DNA from: Desulforamulus hydrothermalis Lam5 = DSM 18033
GTDB lineage: Bacteria > Bacillota > Desulfotomaculia > Desulfotomaculales > Desulfotomaculaceae
Length of the DNA: 64,000 bases
NCBI RefSeq assembly: GCF_000315365.1
Contig: NZ_CAOS01000008.1
Coordinates: forward strand, 62,001 to 126,000
Direction of reading: 5' to 3'
The position numbers were made by a program, and so were the translations under genes. The notes beneath the pieces were generated by a model that saw only the letters and a list, made by a program, of their open reading frames with translations, was not told the origin of the DNA and did no database searches. Shown piece by piece: positions 1 to 7,932 of the stretch (within the stretch, counting starts at the first letter, position 1; each line of letters starts with the position of its first letter).

Positions 1-2
1 CC

Positions 3-206
3 CAGGCTAAATTCAGCCCTGCCGATGCCCTGGTAGCAGAAGATGCCAAGTCCCAGGCTGCCGATACTTACGGCAACATTCTGGCTGTCCGCAGCGGTGA
101 TGAAAACCGCGAAGAAATTAAAAAGTTGACAGCGGCTTTACAATCGCCCGAAGTGAAGAAATTTATTGAGGAAACTTATCAAGGTGCTGTCGTGCCTGTA
201 TTCTAA
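3..206 (+). CDS. metQ: MetQ/NlpA-family substrate-binding lipoprotein, C-terminal fragment
   Basis: Only the last 67 codons lie in the window; the reading frame is open from base 3 to the TAA at 204-206. The visible peptide has the family's closing features: an ILAVRSGDEN-type strand followed by a helix of the form LQSPEVKKFIEETYQG and a VVPVF end. Proteins of this family are lipid-anchored receptors of the MetNIQ ABC importer for methionine. The ATPase and permease would be expected upstream, outside the window. A hairpin terminator follows at once. Family assignment is fairly sure; methionine specificity is inferred from family only. Confidence 0.8.
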   Translation, partial: QAKFSPADALVAEDAKSQAADTYGNILAVRSGDENREEIKKLTAALQSPEVKKFIEETYQGAVVPVF

Positions 207-209
207 GAT

Positions 210-230
210 AAAGGCCCCATGCGGGCCTTT
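210..230 (+). terminator. Terminator-type hairpin, left copy flanking repeat R1
   Basis: Stem AAAGGCCC / GGGCCTTT with a five-base loop, directly after the MetQ stop codon. A second hairpin with the same stem lies at 346-364, on the other side of repeat R1. This copy is followed by CAAACTG, the start of R1, and not by a T tract. Confidence 0.65.
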
Positions 231-345
231 CAAACTGTAGACAAAGGTTGTAAAACAAAGTGAGGTGGTTTTATGATCCCCTGTCGGTGCGCAGACCGGC
301 GCCAAAGGGGTTCATAAACCACCGATAATGTTCGTCGACACTCTG
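231..345 (+). repeat. Terminator-associated palindromic repeat R1 (short form, 115 bp)
   Basis: It begins CAAACTGTAGACAAAGG and ends GTTCGTCGACACTCTG, so its ends form an imperfect terminal inverted repeat. Inside are the inverted arms GGTTTTATGATCCCC and GGGGTTCATAAACC. It aligns with both ends of the 264 bp copy at 57249-57512 but lacks about 150 internal bases. The junction falls exactly on CTGTCGG, which occurs twice in the long copy. No coding capacity is seen. Confidence 0.8.
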
Positions 346-366
346 AAAGGCCCTTGCGGGCCTTAT
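346..366. terminator. Bidirectional terminator, right copy flanking repeat R1
   Basis: Stem AAAGGCCC / GGGCCTT, followed by ATTT on the plus strand. It lies between the MetQ end and the end of sigK on the minus strand and can serve both. It is a near copy of the hairpin at 210-230. Confidence 0.65.
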
Positions 367-1065
367 TTAATGGTTGGATAGCTCTTTATGCAACTTGTTG
401 ATGGAGCTGCTTTCTATGCGAGAAATAAAAGACCTGGAAATGGCTAACCTTTTGCCCACTTCTCGCTGGGTCAATTCATGGCCCCCGTTAAGTCCGTACC
501 TCAGTTTAATTACCAATTGCTCCCTGGGCGATAGTTTTTGCAGTGCACAGGCTAATTTTTCAACTTCCATGTTTTTTTCCACCATCTCGTCAACCGGTGT
601 GTCCGGGGCCGTCAGGGTATCCTGCAGTTCCAGCGCCGTTCCGTCTTTGTCGTAATCCAGAGGCTCGGAGATAGATATGCAGTTTTTTTCATACTTATGT
701 TTGCGCAACAGCATAAGCATCTCATTTTGAATACAAACGCCGGCATAGGTGGAAAATTTTTTGCAACGGGACATGTCAAAGCTTTCTACCGCCTTAATCA
801 GCCCTATCACTCCGCTCTGAAACAAATCCTGTTTATCCACCCCGTTATCCTTTAGCTTGTTGGCAATCTTAGCCACAAGACGCAGGTTTCTTTCAATTAA
901 TATTGTTTTTGCCAGTTTATCCCCTTTTGCCATTTTCAGCAGCAACTCTTTTTCTTCTTCCGGCGTGAGGGGATCCGGCAGACTACCCGAAGAGATATAT
1001 GATACCAGGATAATTAAACCGTTGATAACCGACAACACCAGCAAAGTTAATAAGCCAGGCGACAA
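367..1065 (-). CDS. sigK: RNA polymerase sporulation sigma factor pro-sigma-K
   Basis: A 232-residue sigma-70 family protein. Residues 1 to about 25 form a hydrophobic pro-sequence, followed by a proline-rich junction (SGSLPDPLTPEEE) as in pro-sigma-K of Bacillus. Region 2 follows at roughly 55-125 (IERNLRLVAKIA, DLFQSGVIGLIKAVE, KFSTYAGVCIQNE), and region 4 lies at 175-228 with the helix-turn-helix TQREVGKRLAISRSFISRIE. Sigma-K drives late mother-cell gene expression during sporulation after the pro-sequence is removed. The gene is continuous, with no skin-type insertion. The start is TTG, supported by GGGGAGGG ten bases upstream. It is a lone gene, divergent from the phosphate transport pair. 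Confidence 0.9.
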   Translation of the reverse strand: MSPGLLTLLVLSVINGLIILVSYISSGSLPDPLTPEEEKELLLKMAKGDKLAKTILIERNLRLVAKIANKLKDNGVDKQDLFQSGVIGLIKAVESFDMSRCKKFSTYAGVCIQNEMLMLLRKHKYEKNCISISEPLDYDKDGTALELQDTLTAPDTPVDEMVEKNMEVEKLACALQKLSPREQLVIKLRYGLNGGHELTQREVGKRLAISRSFISRIESSSINKLHKELSNH

Positions 1066-1143
1066 TGAACATCCCTCCCCAGGTAAAAATAGCTCTACCC
1101 TATGCTACGGCGAACCTCTGTAAAAAGTGCTTGTATATTTAAA

Positions 1144-1161
1144 AAAACTTGCAGCAAGTTT
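1144..1161. other. Small hairpin with T tract upstream of sigK
   Basis: AAACTTG-CAGC-AAGTTT-type hairpin followed on the minus strand by TTTTTTTAAA. It looks like an intrinsic terminator or attenuator lying between the sigK start and whatever promoter reads toward it. No gene ends here on the minus strand, so its role is unclear. Confidence 0.35.
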
Positions 1162-1301
1162 TGGTATTAGATTAAACTGCGGGGAATCGGAAAAAATAAC
1201 CTAGTAATCTAGTAATAATGTTAGTTTGTCAGAGCATAAATCCGGCCCCATGCAACTTTTTTCACTTGTTTGTTAATTTTTCTTTAATTACTAACTTATT
1301 T

Positions 1302-1331
1302 TTAACAATAATCAGCTTCATATGTTATACT
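1302..1331 (+). promoter_or_regulatory. Predicted sigma-A promoter of the DUF47-pit pair
   Basis: TTAACA (1302-1307) and TATACT (1326-1331) are separated by 18 bp and lie 42 bp before the DUF47 gene, whose SD site is TTGGGGGGG. The surrounding DNA is strongly AT-rich. No PHO-box-like direct repeats were recognised. Confidence 0.5.
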
Positions 1332-1373
1332 CTTTGATGGACAAAAATAAATTATCTCCTTGGGGGGGACTTT

Positions 1374-1988
1374 ATGTTTTTTAAAAAGAGCGATGTCTTC
1401 TTTGAAACTTTTAAAGCAATTGCAGAAAATCTGAACCGGGCAGCCGTTGAATTTCGCGATGAAATTCATCACCCCAGCCCCGAAAAAAAAGGTTTAACCA
1501 ATATTCAGGATTATGAAAAAAACGGAGACAGGCATACTCATACCATTATTAAAGAACTCAACAAAACCTTTGTGACTCCCCTGGAGCGGGAAGATATCAT
1601 GAACCTGGCTGTCAAAATGGATGACATCCTGGATGGCATTGAAGCAACCCTTATCCGGATGGACATTTACGACATTAAAGACATGAACATTTTTATCAAG
1701 CGAAATGCTGAAATTATTTTGGAACAGTGCCAGGAAGTACAAAAAAGTATTGATAAACTGATAAACAAGAAATACCTGGATATTCGTGCGCATGCCGTAA
1801 AGATTAATGAGTTGGAAAATGAAGCCGACCACCTGTTTAATAACAGCCTGCGGGAGCTGGTTGCAACCTGCAGCGATGCCATTGAATTTGTTAAATACAA
1901 ACAAATTTATGAAATGTTAGAGGAAGTTACTGATGCCTGTGAAGATGTGGCAAATATTTTAGAGAGTATTTTAATGCGAAATTCATAA
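1374..1988 (+). CDS. DUF47 family (PhoU-like) phosphate transport accessory protein
   Basis: A 204-residue, largely helical protein that starts MFFKKSDVFFETF and has the DUF47/PhoU-like pattern of long amphipathic helices, including an ELENEADHLFNNSLREL segment near residue 148. In many bacteria and archaea a DUF47 gene precedes a PiT transporter gene and is thought to modulate it. Here the pit gene begins 18 bp downstream, so the two probably form an operon from the promoter at 1302. The ATG start has a strong GGGGGGG SD. It has no signal peptide or membrane segment, so it should be cytoplasmic. The biochemical role is inferred from context. Confidence 0.85.
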   Translation: MFFKKSDVFFETFKAIAENLNRAAVEFRDEIHHPSPEKKGLTNIQDYEKNGDRHTHTIIKELNKTFVTPLEREDIMNLAVKMDDILDGIEATLIRMDIYDIKDMNIFIKRNAEIILEQCQEVQKSIDKLINKKYLDIRAHAVKINELENEADHLFNNSLRELVATCSDAIEFVKYKQIYEMLEEVTDACEDVANILESILMRNS

Positions 1989-2006
1989 TCAGAGGATGGC
2001 AGATTA

Positions 2007-3005
2007 ATGGAACAGCATGCTATTATTATTGTTGTTGTTATTTTGGCCTTAAGTTTTGACTTTATTAACGGTTTTCACGACACCGCCAATGCCATTGCCA
2101 CTTCCATTTCCACCAAAGCCTTAAAACCGCGCACGGCGATAGTCCTGGCTTCTTTTATGAACCTGCTGGGAGCCCTGACCTTTACCGGTGTGGCCAAAAC
2201 GGTGGGCGGCAAAGTAGCCAACCCGGCTAATATTGAGCATGGCGTGTATGTGGTGGCAGCGGCGCTGGTGGCGGCCATTGCCTGGAACCTTTTCACCTGG
2301 TACTACGGTATCCCCAGCAGTTCTTCCCATGCCTTAATCGGTTCACTGGCCGGAGCGGTTATTGCTGCAGCAGGCTTCAGTGCTGTTAACTATCACGGCT
2401 TTCTGACCATTATTGAAGGACTAATCTTATCTCCCCTGCTGGCTTTTACCGTAGGTTATATCATTATGTCAATTATTCGCTTGATTTTTGCTAATTTTTC
2501 ACCCCATAGGATTAACTCCAAGTTTCGCTTTTTGCAAATTTTTACAGCTTCCTTTCAAGCCTTTAGCCACGGTACTAACGATGCTCAAAAAACCATGGGC
2601 ATTATTACCTTTGCCCTGGTGGCAGGGGGTTTTCAAGACACCCTGGAGGTAGCAACCTGGGTGAAGGTGTCGGCTGCTGTTGCCATGGCCCTGGGCACAT
2701 CTGTCGGTGGCTGGCGAATTATTAAAACAGTCGGTTCAAAAATTATTAAATTTGAGCCGGCCAGCGGTTTTGCCTCAGACCTTACCTCTGCCCTTGTGAT
2801 CATTGGCGCTACCCTGATCAAGCTGCCGGTTTCCACCACCCATGTGATCAGTTCTGCTATTATGGGCGTGGGTTCGGCCAAAAGGTTTTCCGCCGTTAAA
2901 TGGGGTACCGCCATCACCATGGTTTCTGCCTGGGTTATTACACTGCCCGTAACAATGGTATTAGCGGCTATATCATTTCTAATTGTAAAAATGCTCTTTC
3001 TCTAG
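2007..3005 (+). CDS. pit: Inorganic phosphate transporter, PiT family
   Basis: A 332-residue membrane protein with about ten hydrophobic segments. The two diagnostic inverted PiT repeats are visible: GFHDTANAIATSIST near residue 22 and FSHGTNDAQKTMGII near residue 188. PiT carriers move metal-phosphate complexes with protons or Na+. The length matches short bacterial PiT proteins. It is translated downstream of the DUF47 gene from an ATG behind GAGG and ends in a strong hairpin terminator. The family is certain; the coupling ion cannot be read from the sequence. Confidence 0.93.
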   Translation: MEQHAIIIVVVILALSFDFINGFHDTANAIATSISTKALKPRTAIVLASFMNLLGALTFTGVAKTVGGKVANPANIEHGVYVVAAALVAAIAWNLFTWYYGIPSSSSHALIGSLAGAVIAAAGFSAVNYHGFLTIIEGLILSPLLAFTVGYIIMSIIRLIFANFSPHRINSKFRFLQIFTASFQAFSHGTNDAQKTMGIITFALVAGGFQDTLEVATWVKVSAAVAMALGTSVGGWRIIKTVGSKIIKFEPASGFASDLTSALVIIGATLIKLPVSTTHVISSAIMGVGSAKRFSAVKWGTAITMVSAWVITLPVTMVLAAISFLIVKMLFL

Positions 3006-3045
3006 CAGTCAGGCCTCCCGCAAGGGAGGCTTGACTGCATTTTTT
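3005..3045 (+). terminator. Intrinsic terminator of the DUF47-pit operon
   Basis: A near-perfect stem, GCAGTCAGGCCTCCC / GGGAGGCTTGACTGC, with a GCAA tetraloop is followed by ATTTTTT. It starts on the last base of the pit stop codon. Confidence 0.9.
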
Positions 3046-3107
3046 AATAAATATTTTTTTAAAAAATGGGCATCACTTAAATTAATAAAACGGTTAGGAG
3101 GATGCCT

Positions 3108-4307
3108 GTGAGTGAGTACCTGGGCAGCAAAGAAGCCAAGCAGGAAATGCTGAAGCAGATTATCAAAGGACTGCACGAAGGAAAAAATCCCGAGGACGTT
3201 AAAGCTGAATTTAAAAAATTAATTAAAGACGTCGACGCCTCTGAGATTGCCAACATGGAGCAAGCTCTCATCCGCGAGGGCATGAATCCCCAAGAAATTA
3301 CTAAACTTTGCGATGTCCATGCAGCAGTTTTTCGGGAAGCCCTGGAACAAAATGAAAAACCGGAGCTGATACCCGGCCATCCCATGTATACCATCAAACA
3401 CGAAAACGAAGAAATTAAAAAAGTACTGGCGCAACTGGACAGCTTGCTGGCTCAAAATAATGCTGCAGGTTTTCAGGAACGACTGCATTTTTTTAAAGAT
3501 AATCTGGATAAACACTATGCCAAAAAAGAAAACATCTTGTTTCCTTATTTAGAACGGCATAATATTACCGGCCCGCCGTCGGTTATGTGGTCAGTGGATG
3601 ATGAAATCAGAGATATGGTTAAGGGATTTTACGCTAAAGTTGCACAATTAAGCACTGCGGATCTGGCGGAAGCCGCAGGCCCATATGAAATTTTAAAACA
3701 AAAGGTATTAGAAATGATTTTTAAAGAAGAAAATATTTTAACCCCCATGATGATGCAAAATCTGACGGAGCCAGAATGGGCTGAAATCAAACAGCAGGAT
3801 GAGGAATTTGGGGTGGTGTTTTCCAGACCCCATGGGGATTTCTGGCAACCCCGGGCCGCCAGGGAACCTGTCACTGCTTTGCCGGATACCGATCAAAACG
3901 CTTTACCCCTGGATACAGGTTTTCTCAGCCTAAAACAAATTAACACAATACTTACCAACTTGCCTGTTGATATAACCTTTGTCGATAAAGATGATACTGT
4001 GCGTTATTTCTCCCAGGGGCAGGAGAGAATATTTATCCGCACCAGGTCAATTATCGGTCGCAAAGTACAAAATTGCCACCCGCCGGACAGTGTGCATGTA
4101 GTAGAAAAAATCCTGTCCGATTTTAAAAGCGGAAAGCACAGTACGGCCGAGTTTTGGCTTGAACTAGGCGGTAAATTTATTCACATTCGTTATTTTGCAT
4201 TGAGAGATGAAAAGGGACAATACTTGGGTACTATGGAAGTAAGCCAGGATGTCACCAAAATCCGCTCGCTGCAAGGTGAACGGCGATTGCTGCAATATGA
4301 AGATTAG
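3108..4307 (+). CDS. DUF438 / hemerythrin-like / PAS domain protein
   Basis: A protein of about 399 residues. The domains in order are an N-terminal DUF438 helical domain (about 5-75), a hemerythrin-type HHE region (about 85-230, with HPMYTIKHENEE, KHYAKKENILFPYLE and KEENILTPMM carrying candidate iron ligands), and a C-terminal PAS domain (about 275-390, VDITFVDKDDTVRYFS to TMEVSQDVT). This architecture is common in anaerobes and is suggested to sense O2, NO or redox state; no enzymatic domain follows the PAS. The GTG at 3108 is chosen because AGGAGG lies six bases before it and gives the usual MSEY start; the ATG at 3102 touches the SD. Single gene, cytoplasmic. Its signal and partner are unknown. 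Confidence 0.85.
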   Translation: MSEYLGSKEAKQEMLKQIIKGLHEGKNPEDVKAEFKKLIKDVDASEIANMEQALIREGMNPQEITKLCDVHAAVFREALEQNEKPELIPGHPMYTIKHENEEIKKVLAQLDSLLAQNNAAGFQERLHFFKDNLDKHYAKKENILFPYLERHNITGPPSVMWSVDDEIRDMVKGFYAKVAQLSTADLAEAAGPYEILKQKVLEMIFKEENILTPMMMQNLTEPEWAEIKQQDEEFGVVFSRPHGDFWQPRAAREPVTALPDTDQNALPLDTGFLSLKQINTILTNLPVDITFVDKDDTVRYFSQGQERIFIRTRSIIGRKVQNCHPPDSVHVVEKILSDFKSGKHSTAEFWLELGGKFIHIRYFALRDEKGQYLGTMEVSQDVTKIRSLQGERRLLQYED

Positions 4308-4336
4308 CCAGGATTTAAATCCTGGTATTTTATTTT
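4308..4336 (+). terminator. Intrinsic terminator after the DUF438 gene
   Basis: Stem CCAGGATTT / AAATCCTGG is followed by TATTTTATTTT, immediately after the stop codon. Confidence 0.8.
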
Positions 4337-4480
4337 GATATTTAAAGTTTTTAATCATCAAGGCGAAAATAATAACAAAGTTAATTTTTACCAAAGGATT
4401 TTAATTAACTGGCTTTGAACTATTATAAAATTGCAGCTAGCCTTATAAACTTTCTTTTTAATTTTGAAGGGATGACTAAT

Positions 4481-5110
4481 ATGCTATTTTGGAGTTTATT
4501 CAGCCGCGGCAATAAAAACATCTGGCTTAAAGTTCCCGGTCGGGAAGCGGTAGAAACCAAAATTACCGAAGTGGAAGGTAACTTGATTTGGATTAGTCTG
4601 CCCCGTCAAGAAGGCCAGGTGATTGTGCTGAAACAACACGATGAGGTGGAAATAGGCTTTTCCTTCAGTGAAGGATACTACTGCGCCACCACAGAAGTGG
4701 CACGCATCGGCAACAGTCACGGCAAAGTCTACGGCCTGGCGATACCGGAACGGTTTGAGCGGCAGCAGCGGCGGGATTATGTGCGCAGCAAATATTCCGG
4801 CACCGCGCTTTTTACTTCTCTCACGCATAACACCAGTCTGGCAACTGAAATATTTGATTTTTCGGCAGGCGGCATCAAGGTCTTTGTTACACCGGAGTTT
4901 GAAAAATTACTGGCTAAAGAAAAACATTTTCACGTTGTCTTTGCCATTGATTCCATTGCTTTTTCTCTTAAGGCCAGCCTGGTGTGGGTAAAGCAAAAAG
5001 ATGAAATATTATACGCCGGTTTTAAGTTTAACGATTTACAACCCAAGGATGAAAACATACTGATGGCCCTGGCCCTAAAATACTCCAGGAAAGACACCGG
5101 TAAACGCTAA
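4481..5110 (+). CDS. PilZ domain protein (YcgR-like), first of a tandem pair
   Basis: A 209-residue protein with an N-terminal YcgR-like beta domain (about 15-95) and a C-terminal PilZ domain (about 98-200). Both c-di-GMP binding motifs are intact: RRDYVR (RxxxR) and DFSAGG ([D/N]xSxxG). YcgR proteins brake flagellar motility when they bind c-di-GMP; here no flagellar gene is nearby, so the target is open. The ATG at 4481 is preferred because GAAGGG lies nine bases upstream; the in-frame ATG at 4472 abuts the SD, and longer in-frame starts lack an SD. A paralogue follows 42 bp downstream, probably in the same transcript. Confidence 0.87.
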   Translation: MLFWSLFSRGNKNIWLKVPGREAVETKITEVEGNLIWISLPRQEGQVIVLKQHDEVEIGFSFSEGYYCATTEVARIGNSHGKVYGLAIPERFERQQRRDYVRSKYSGTALFTSLTHNTSLATEIFDFSAGGIKVFVTPEFEKLLAKEKHFHVVFAIDSIAFSLKASLVWVKQKDEILYAGFKFNDLQPKDENILMALALKYSRKDTGKR

Positions 5111-5152
5111 TAACCTTTGTGTCGTTGATTCTGTACCAAGGAGCTGGTTACC

Positions 5153-5779
5153 ATGATTGACCCCCTGGAAATATTAGCCGTAAAAAAAGAAATTTTGCTG
5201 CCCGTCCCGCCTTTCCTGGAATATAAAGCAGTTATTACCGCAATTGAGGATAATTTATTCTGGATTAGCCTGCCCAAACAGGCCGGTCAGGTGCTGGTTT
5301 TACAGGAAAAACAACACCTGGAAATCCGTGTGCCGATGCGTTATGGCTTGTACAGCGCCAATACCAGAGTGGTAAAAATCGGCAACCATCACCACAAGTT
5401 TTATGGCTTATCCATGCCGGATCGTTTTCAAAAACTGCAGGCCAGACAGTTTGTACGGGCTGATCATGCCACCAACGTTTTGTTCTCGTACGGCAGTGAA
5501 ACCGCTCAAACATCCATGCTTAATTTTTCCGAAGGGGGCTGTATGGTCTATGTAACACCCTCCTTGGAAAAAATGCTGCAAAACAGTGAAGCGGACTTTA
5601 AGGTTAGTTTTCAAGTCAAGGATGAATGTTTTTCTGTTTTAGCCCGCCTGGCCTGGCGGAAAATTGCCGATTACACTCCCTATGCAGGCTTTCAGTTCAC
5701 AAACCTGTCGGCCGCCCAGCAGCAAAAACTGGCCGATTTGGCTGCCCAAGTGGAGCAGTCCCAAAAGGGTCACACCTAA
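5153..5779 (+). CDS. PilZ domain protein (YcgR-like), second of a tandem pair
   Basis: A 208-residue paralogue of the preceding protein with the same layout: an N-terminal beta domain (FWISLPKQAGQVLVL matches IWISLPRQEGQVIVL in the first) and a PilZ domain with ARQFVR (RxxxR) and NFSEGG. Both are predicted to bind c-di-GMP. An AAGGAG SD precedes the ATG. The pair probably arose by tandem duplication and has diverged in its middle regions, which suggests different targets or affinities. A terminator follows. No membrane segments are seen. Confidence 0.87.
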   Translation: MIDPLEILAVKKEILLPVPPFLEYKAVITAIEDNLFWISLPKQAGQVLVLQEKQHLEIRVPMRYGLYSANTRVVKIGNHHHKFYGLSMPDRFQKLQARQFVRADHATNVLFSYGSETAQTSMLNFSEGGCMVYVTPSLEKMLQNSEADFKVSFQVKDECFSVLARLAWRKIADYTPYAGFQFTNLSAAQQQKLADLAAQVEQSQKGHT

Positions 5780-5784
5780 TAAGT

Positions 5785-5830
5785 AAAAAACATCCCGGTT
5801 CACTATTAAAGTGGGACGGGATGTTTTTTA
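5785..5830 (+). terminator. Intrinsic terminator of the PilZ pair (CATCCCG family)
   Basis: AAAACATCCCG / CGGGATGTTTTTT hairpin with an imperfect inner stem. Its core is shared with several other terminators in this window (25451, 46401, 59945). Confidence 0.85.
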
Positions 5831-5841
5831 TTGAAAATAAA

Positions 5842-5915
5842 TGGAGCGGGTGATGGGAATCGAACCCACGTACCCGGCTTGGAAGGCCGGTGCTCTACCA
5901 TTGAGCTACACCCGC
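5842..5915 (-). tRNA. tRNA-Gly (anticodon TCC)
   Basis: On the minus strand a 74-base cloverleaf with an encoded CCA end: acceptor GCGGGTG / CACCCGC, D arm GCTC..GAGC, anticodon loop CTTCCAA with TCC, and T arm GTGGG-TTCGAAT-CCCAT. The discriminator base is T. No other tRNA was seen beside it. Confidence 0.95.
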
Positions 5916-6068
5916 ATACATAAACAATATTTTGTTTAGGAACAGATTTTATTATACCAAATCAGTTTTATTTGTCAAGGGATAAGCTAAAATTAACCCG
6001 GCAGCCCTGCAAAAAAAGAAAATGCACTGGCCTGGCGCATTTTCCAAAATAATACCTATGGTATCTAT

Positions 6069-6557
6069 TTACGGGTAAAAATAATCAATATAGATTATTT
6101 CTGCCTGAATCTCATCGCCTCGGATTTCAATTAACCCCACTGAAGGCCGGTCTTTGCCCCTGGGGTGTGCCGGGCTGCCCGGGTTGATGACCAGAATATC
6201 TTCCACCAGCCGGCAGTCGGCAATATGCGTATGGCCGTAAACCGCCACCCTGGCCCCCAACTGCCTGGCTCGTTCCCAGACGGCGTGAGCATCCCGCTTA
6301 ACCCCGTGGCGGTGGCCGTGGGTCATATATATTTTATGACCGGCCACCTCCAGCAGCTCCTCCTGGGGCCCGTCGCCGGGAAAATCACAATTTCCCATTA
6401 CCGCCCGGGCAGGAATTTCCAGGGTATAGGCCAATTCGTCACAGTCCCGGTAGTGGTCACCGGCATGCAAAATGAGATCTATTTCGCCCAGCTGTTCCAG
6501 CACATGGTAGACAGCCCCCAACCTGCCGTGGGTATCTGATACAACTAAAATTCGCAA
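6069..6557 (-). CDS. YfcE/MJ0936-type metallophosphoesterase
   Basis: A 162-residue calcineurin-like phosphoesterase. All metal-binding motifs are visible in order: VVSDTHG (residue 5), LHAGDH (34), GNCD (56), THGHRHGV (79) and YGHTHIA (107). Members of this family hydrolyse phosphodiesters such as bis-pNPP in vitro, and the physiological substrate is generally unknown. It starts at TTG behind GGGAGGG and lies 2 bp after rdgB, as the last gene of rph-rdgB-yfcE. This gene order is common in Firmicutes and suggests a role in nucleotide or RNA clean-up. Confidence 0.88.
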   Translation of the reverse strand: MRILVVSDTHGRLGAVYHVLEQLGEIDLILHAGDHYRDCDELAYTLEIPARAVMGNCDFPGDGPQEELLEVAGHKIYMTHGHRHGVKRDAHAVWERARQLGARVAVYGHTHIADCRLVEDILVINPGSPAHPRGKDRPSVGLIEIRGDEIQAEIIYIDYFYP

Positions 6558-6559
6558 AC

Positions 6560-7165
6560 TTAACCCTCCCGGTTGACGTACAGGCGGTTCAGTATTTCCA
6601 CTGCCTTGCGCAGTGCCTGGCCCCGGTGACTAATGGCATTTTTTTGCTCTAAATTCAATTCCGCAAAGGTTTTTTGATAAGCCGGCAGGTAAAACAAGGG
6701 GTCGTAACCAAAACCACCCTCGCCTTTTAATTCACGCAAGATAACGCCTTCGCAAACACCCTCTGCCGTGTGCACCGCACCGCCCGGTTCGGCAACAGCA
6801 ATCACACAGCGAAACCGCCCGGTACGCTGCTCATCCGGCACATCCGCCAGCAGCTGCAAAAGTTTTCGGTTGTTGGCCGCATCGTCCTTGGGCTCGCCGG
6901 CAAAGCGGGCTGAGTAAACGCCCGGTGCGCCCCCCAAAGCATCCACCTCCAGCCCTGAATCATCGGCCAGGCATATCTCCCCGGTAAAACCGGCCGCAGC
7001 CGCTGCTTTTTTTACAGCATTGGCCATAAACGTGGTTCCGTCTTCCTCCACTTCCGGAAAACCCGGATATTCGCCGATGGATATTACTTGCATTTGAAGG
7101 TGCTTTAACATTTCAGCCAACTCTTTAACTTTTCCCTTATTATTGGTTGCTAAAACCAGTTTCAA
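6560..7165 (-). CDS. rdgB: XTP/dITP diphosphatase (Ham1/RdgB)
   Basis: A 201-residue Ham1 family pyrophosphatase that removes non-canonical purine nucleotides (dITP, XTP) by releasing PPi. It has ATNNKGK at the N-terminus, the substrate and metal motif DDSGLEVDALGG near residue 67, GVYSARFAG, and GGFGYDPLF near residue 150. The start is TTG, three bases past the rph stop codon, so it is translationally coupled to rph. It is the middle gene of rph-rdgB-yfcE. Confidence 0.95.
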   Translation of the reverse strand: MKLVLATNNKGKVKELAEMLKHLQMQVISIGEYPGFPEVEEDGTTFMANAVKKAAAAAGFTGEICLADDSGLEVDALGGAPGVYSARFAGEPKDDAANNRKLLQLLADVPDEQRTGRFRCVIAVAEPGGAVHTAEGVCEGVILRELKGEGGFGYDPLFYLPAYQKTFAELNLEQKNAISHRGQALRKAVEILNRLYVNREG

Positions 7166-7168
7166 CCT

Positions 7169-7915
7169 TTACACCTGCCCGATGGCGGCAGCTAATTTGT
7201 CACCCAGTACCTGCCGCTGCACTTGATTTATCTCATGAATGCCCGCCGCAGCCAGATCCAGCAGGCGGTTCATTTCATCCCGGGAAAAAGTGGCTTCTTC
7301 GCCGGTTCCCTGGATTTCCACAAAACGCCCGGTGCCGGTCATCACCACGTTCATATCGACGGCGGCCGCTGCATCTTCCGCATAGCACAAGTCAATAACC
7401 GGCACCCCGTTGATAATGCCGACGCTGGTGGCGGCAATCAGGTCGCTAACCGGTATTTTCTCTAGCATACCTTGTTCCACCAGTTTATTCAAGGCTAAAA
7501 TCATGGCCACAAAGGCACCGGTAATGGAAGCGGTTCTGGTGCCGCCGTCCGCCTGGATAACATCGCAGTCCAGGGTTATGGTGCGCTCGCCCAGCGCTTC
7601 CAGATCCATCACTGATCGGAGAGCACGTCCGATCAGCCGCTGAATTTCCATGGTCCTGCCGCCCAGCTTGCCCTTGGCCGACTCCCGAACGGTACGGACG
7701 CCGGTAGCCCGCGGCAACATGGCATACTCGGCGGTAACCCACCCTTTACCCAAACCTTTTAAAAAAGGAGGCACTTTGTCTTCCACCGTAGCGGTACAAA
7801 TAACCCGGGTGTCTCCTACTTCAATCAGCACAGACCCTTCGGCGTACTTGTTATAATCAGGTGTTATCACCACCGGGCGCAGTTGCTCCGGTTTTCTGCC
7901 ATCAACTCTCTGCAT
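7169..7915 (-). CDS. rph: Ribonuclease PH
   Basis: A 248-residue phosphorolytic 3'-5' exoribonuclease that trims tRNA 3' ends using phosphate. The family features are [12 protein letters not shown] at the N-terminus, [16 protein letters not shown] near residue 84 and [21 protein letters not shown] near residue 112. Length is standard. The ATG is preceded by AAGGAGGT. It heads rph-rdgB-yfcE and lies 17 bp downstream of the P-loop/SAD-like gene. Confidence 0.96.
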   Translation of the reverse strand: MQRVDGRKPEQLRPVVITPDYNKYAEGSVLIEVGDTRVICTATVEDKVPPFLKGLGKGWVTAEYAMLPRATGVRTVRESAKGKLGGRTMEIQRLIGRALRSVMDLEALGERTITLDCDVIQADGGTRTASITGAFVAMILALNKLVEQGMLEKIPVSDLIAATSVGIINGVPVIDLCYAEDAAAAVDMNVVMTGTGRFVEIQGTGEEATFSRDEMNRLLDLAAAGIHEINQVQRQVLGDKLAAAIGQV

Positions 7916-7932
7916 TAGAATGGGCTACCTCC

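Noticed and set aside
5107-5152. Possible remnant of the palindromic repeat between the two PilZ genes (AACCTTTGTGTCGTTGATTCTG)
   Set aside because: Only about ten bases resemble the CCTTTGTCGACAGTCTG end, and the other end and arms are absent.
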